Below are positions 62,048 through 64,000 of a stretch of DNA of 64,000 bases, piece after piece. Position 1 is the first letter of the stretch, and every line of letters starts with the position of its first letter. The notes under the pieces were generated by a model. It was not told where the DNA came from and did no database searches. It saw only the letters and a list, made by a program, of their open reading frames with translations. Made by a program: the position numbers and the translations under genes. The stretch is from NCBI GenBank assembly GCA_964638005.1, contig CAZWXS010000007.1, positions 6,266 to 70,265 on the forward strand, given 5' to 3'. Origin of the DNA: JAAYYM01 sp964638005. Lineage in GTDB: Bacteria; Bacillota; Clostridia; Lachnospirales; Lachnospiraceae.

Positions 62048-62827
62048 TTAACTTAAATTTCTCTGTCTCATCGCCTCATACATCAGAATGCCTGCAGAAA
62101 CAGCTGCATTCAACGATTCAACCTGTCCGCACATCGGTATCCTGATTCGTATATCCGCCATGTCCGTCAATGCATTGCTCAGTCCGTTCCCTTCATTTCC
62201 AATCATAAATGCACTGCCGTCACGATAATCCTCTTCATAATAACAGTTCTTTCCCTGCAAATGAGCCGCATACAATTTGATTTGCCGATCCTTCATCTTT
62301 CTGACCGCATCAACCAGATTGTCTACATACAAAAACGGGACTCTGTATATAGCTCCCATAGTAGCACGGATAACCTTTGGATTATAGATATCCGCCGTAT
62401 TTCTATCCATAATAACTCCGCTCACTCCCGCTCCCTCACCTGTTCGAATAATCGTTCCAAGGTTACCGGGATCCTGCAGCCCTTCCAGTATCATAAAAAG
62501 AGGCTCGTCTGCTGCCATAATCTCTTCCGGTGCATATTGCTTTTGTTCTACGATGCAAAGTACTCCCTGCGGTGCCATGGTGTCAGATCCCTTTCTGAAT
62601 ACATCATCTTCCACAATCTCATACGGATATGTCTCTATCCGTGCGCGATGCTCACACTGATGATAATAACTCTCTGACACAAAGACCTGACGTATGCCGT
62701 CATCCGGTGCCTCTAAGAACATCTTTGTTCCTTCTGCTACAAATACACCTTGCTCACGCCTTGCCTTGCTGCTTGTATTTAAATGTACGATATTTTTGAT
62801 CTTTGCATTTGTGCTGCTTGTAATCAT
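62048..62827 (-). CDS. SpoU/TrmH-family RNA 2'-O-methyltransferase
   Basis: A 259-residue enzyme of the SPOUT class. The N-terminal substrate-binding part starts ITSSTNAKIKNIVHL and GVFVAEGTKMFLEA. The C-terminal knotted domain has the three family motifs: LEGLQDPGNLGTIIRTGEGAG, FMIGNEGNGLSNAL, and IPMCGQVESLNAAVSAGILMYEAMR. It methylates ribose in rRNA or tRNA with S-adenosylmethionine, most like the RlmB/TsnR group. The ATG at 62827 has GGAG 8 bases upstream; a GTG one codon earlier is possible. It lies 189 bases after the pfkA stop. Confidence 0.93.
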   Translation of the reverse strand: MITSSTNAKIKNIVHLNTSSKARREQGVFVAEGTKMFLEAPDDGIRQVFVSESYYHQCEHRARIETYPYEIVEDDVFRKGSDTMAPQGVLCIVEQKQYAPEEIMAADEPLFMILEGLQDPGNLGTIIRTGEGAGVSGVIMDRNTADIYNPKVIRATMGAIYRVPFLYVDNLVDAVRKMKDRQIKLYAAHLQGKNCYYEEDYRDGSAFMIGNEGNGLSNALTDMADIRIRIPMCGQVESLNAAVSAGILMYEAMRQRNLS

Positions 62828-62895
62828 CACTTTTGCTCCATTCAGTCGTATAAGAATTCTCTTGTCATATCATAAAAGACCGTCCGCAAAGTAGG

Positions 62896-62923
62896 AACAG
62901 GTGCACAATCCTGCGCACCTGTT
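62896..62923. terminator. Hairpin between pfkA and the methyltransferase gene
   Basis: AACAGGTGC (62896-62904) and GCACCTGTT (62915-62923) pair perfectly around a 10-base loop. It lies after the pfkA stop on the minus strand but has only a short, mixed T run, so termination is uncertain. The rest of the 62828-63016 gap shows nothing I can name. Confidence 0.5.
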
Positions 62924-63016
62924 TATCTCAAATCATCCTATTCGCAGTGTTTCTTAAATAACTACGAATTCATCTGTAATCCCGCCTTGCCGCCGGTTCC
63001 GCTGCAGAACCTGTGC

Positions 63017-63991
63017 TTAGATTGACAGAAGTCTGCTGACTTCATACTGGTATTCCGGAATCTCCTTCTGCATGGCCAAAGCTTCATCAATATCATAATC
63101 CTGATATACGCCGCCTTTCCAACCCACAACTCGATTCGACTTTCCCTGACACAGCAGATCTGCTGCATATGCTCCCATCATGGAAGCATGGAATCTGTCC
63201 GTACATGTAGGAGAACCGCCTCTTTGCATATAACCAAGAATAGTTGCTCTCGTCTCAACTCCCGTAGCCGCCTCTATCCTGCGCGCCATAGAGGTAGAAT
63301 GTCCTATACCTTCTGCATTGATGATAATATGGTGTGTCTTACCCTTTTTTCTGTTGTTAATAATATTATTGATGATATCCTGTTCGTTGAACTCATACTT
63401 TTCAGGCAGCAATATGTCCTCTGCGCCATTTGCTACGCCACACCACAATGCTATATAGCCTGCATTTCTGCCCATAACCTCGATGATGGAGCAACGCTCA
63501 TGGGAAGAGGATGTATCTCTGACCTTATCAATGGCCTGCATCGCTGTATTAACAGCTGTATCGAATCCTATTGTATAATCGGTACATGCAATGTCCAGAT
63601 CAATCGTTCCGGGAAGTCCGATCGTATTGACTCCGTTTGCTGCCAGCGCCTGTGCTCCTCTGTAGGAACCGTCTCCGCCGATGACTACCAATCCATCGAT
63701 TCCATGTTTCCGGCAGATCTCAGCACCCTTTTTCTGACCTTCCTCTGTCTTGAATTCTTCACATCTGGCTGTACGGAGTATGGTTCCTCCGCGCTGTATC
63801 GTATCAGATACATCTCTGGGAGACATATCAAATATCTCTTCATTCAGGAGTCCCTGATATCCCTTCATGATTCCTTTGACCTTCTTGCCATTCGCGATTG
63901 ACTTTCTGACTACTGCCCTGATGGCTGCATTCATTCCCGGTGCATCTCCACCGCTTGTCAAAACACCGATTGTATTCACTTCTTTTGCCAT
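63017..63991 (-). CDS. pfkA: ATP-dependent 6-phosphofructokinase
   Basis: A 324-residue glycolytic kinase that phosphorylates fructose 6-phosphate. It has GVLTSGGDAPGMNAAIRAVV at the start, the VVIGGDGSYRGAQAL motif (Ser-type, as in ATP-using enzymes), PGTIDLDIACTDYTIGFDTA, and EVMGRNAGYIAL. The usual catalytic TIDND reads TIDLD, so both aspartates are kept while the middle Asn is Leu. GYMQRGGSPTCTDR is also intact. The start ATG is at 63991, near the window end, so the promoter is outside. The gene is the first in the window in transcription order. Confidence 0.96.
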   Translation of the reverse strand: MAKEVNTIGVLTSGGDAPGMNAAIRAVVRKSIANGKKVKGIMKGYQGLLNEEIFDMSPRDVSDTIQRGGTILRTARCEEFKTEEGQKKGAEICRKHGIDGLVVIGGDGSYRGAQALAANGVNTIGLPGTIDLDIACTDYTIGFDTAVNTAMQAIDKVRDTSSSHERCSIIEVMGRNAGYIALWCGVANGAEDILLPEKYEFNEQDIINNIINNRKKGKTHHIIINAEGIGHSTSMARRIEAATGVETRATILGYMQRGGSPTCTDRFHASMMGAYAADLLCQGKSNRVVGWKGGVYQDYDIDEALAMQKEIPEYQYEVSRLLSI

Positions 63992-64000
63992 ATCACGACC

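Noticed and set aside
61350..62051. 233-codon plus-strand open frame
   Set aside because: Antisense to proC, with typical shadow composition rich in Cys, His and Ser.
63188..63901. 237-codon plus-strand open frame
   Set aside because: Antisense to pfkA.
63017..63991. TIDLD instead of TIDND in phosphofructokinase as a sign of altered function
   Set aside because: Both catalytic aspartates and the ATP-type GGDGS motif are kept, so the change is likely neutral.

Overview
The window looks like the chromosome of a Gram-positive, low-to-mid G+C anaerobe of the Clostridia, most likely Lachnospiraceae. I infer this from strong AGGAGG-type ribosome sites, consensus sigma-A promoters, the YfhO-type and SpoIIE/RsbW-type proteins, a SleB-type wall hydrolase, and housekeeping pfkA, proC and a SpoU/TrmH methyltransferase. 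No genus can be assigned. I see no tRNA or rRNA gene, transposase, integrase or CRISPR array.

Almost everything is on the minus strand, so transcription runs from high to low coordinates. Only three genes are on the plus strand (6511-8304, 54909-55241, 57510-58382).

Layout in transcription order. (a) 64000-58477: phosphofructokinase, rRNA methyltransferase, pyrroline-5-carboxylate reductase, a MATE transporter and a secreted SH3/SleB wall hydrolase. (b) 58382-55286: dTDP-4-dehydrorhamnose reductase (plus strand), then Gmd and Fcl for GDP-L-fucose. (c) 54733-43163: a glycan module with membrane proteins, four glycosyltransferases, a WbaP/CpsE-type initiating transferase, a flippase and two related polymerases. 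(d) 43057-37461: a PglF/PglE/PglC-like set with a PLP enzyme and an ATP-grasp ligase, starting from its own promoter. (e) 37434-32890: a WbuB-like glycosyltransferase and the CapE-CapF-CapG trio for UDP-N-acetyl-L-fucosamine. (f) 32888-12855: a third module with a polymerase, two flippases, another WbaP-type initiating transferase, a nonulosonic-acid pair (synthase, and a CMP-transferase/PseG-like fusion), a sugar aminotransferase, a GH99/WbsX-like protein and many glycosyltransferases. (g) 12757-8319: a four-gene operon encoding a MATE transporter fused to a degenerate RsbW-like domain, a GNAT, a HAMP-SpoIIE phosphatase and a free RsbW-like kinase. (h) 8304-1: large multi-pass, GT-C-like membrane proteins and a ChbG/YdjC deacetylase, ending in a YfhO protein cut by the window edge.

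Together the genes supply several activated sugars: GDP-fucose, UDP-FucNAc, a UDP-4-amino sugar, a CMP-nonulosonate, a 3-amino sugar, and the last step to dTDP-rhamnose. They assemble them on undecaprenyl phosphate by up to three initiating transferases, three flippases and three polymerases, and probably decorate surface polymers with GT-C enzymes. No Wzz/Wzd chain-length regulator, Wze kinase or LytR-CpsA-Psr ligase is seen. The most unusual items are the transporter-RsbW fusion operon and the PLP-enzyme/ATP-grasp pair placed where an acetyltransferase is expected.
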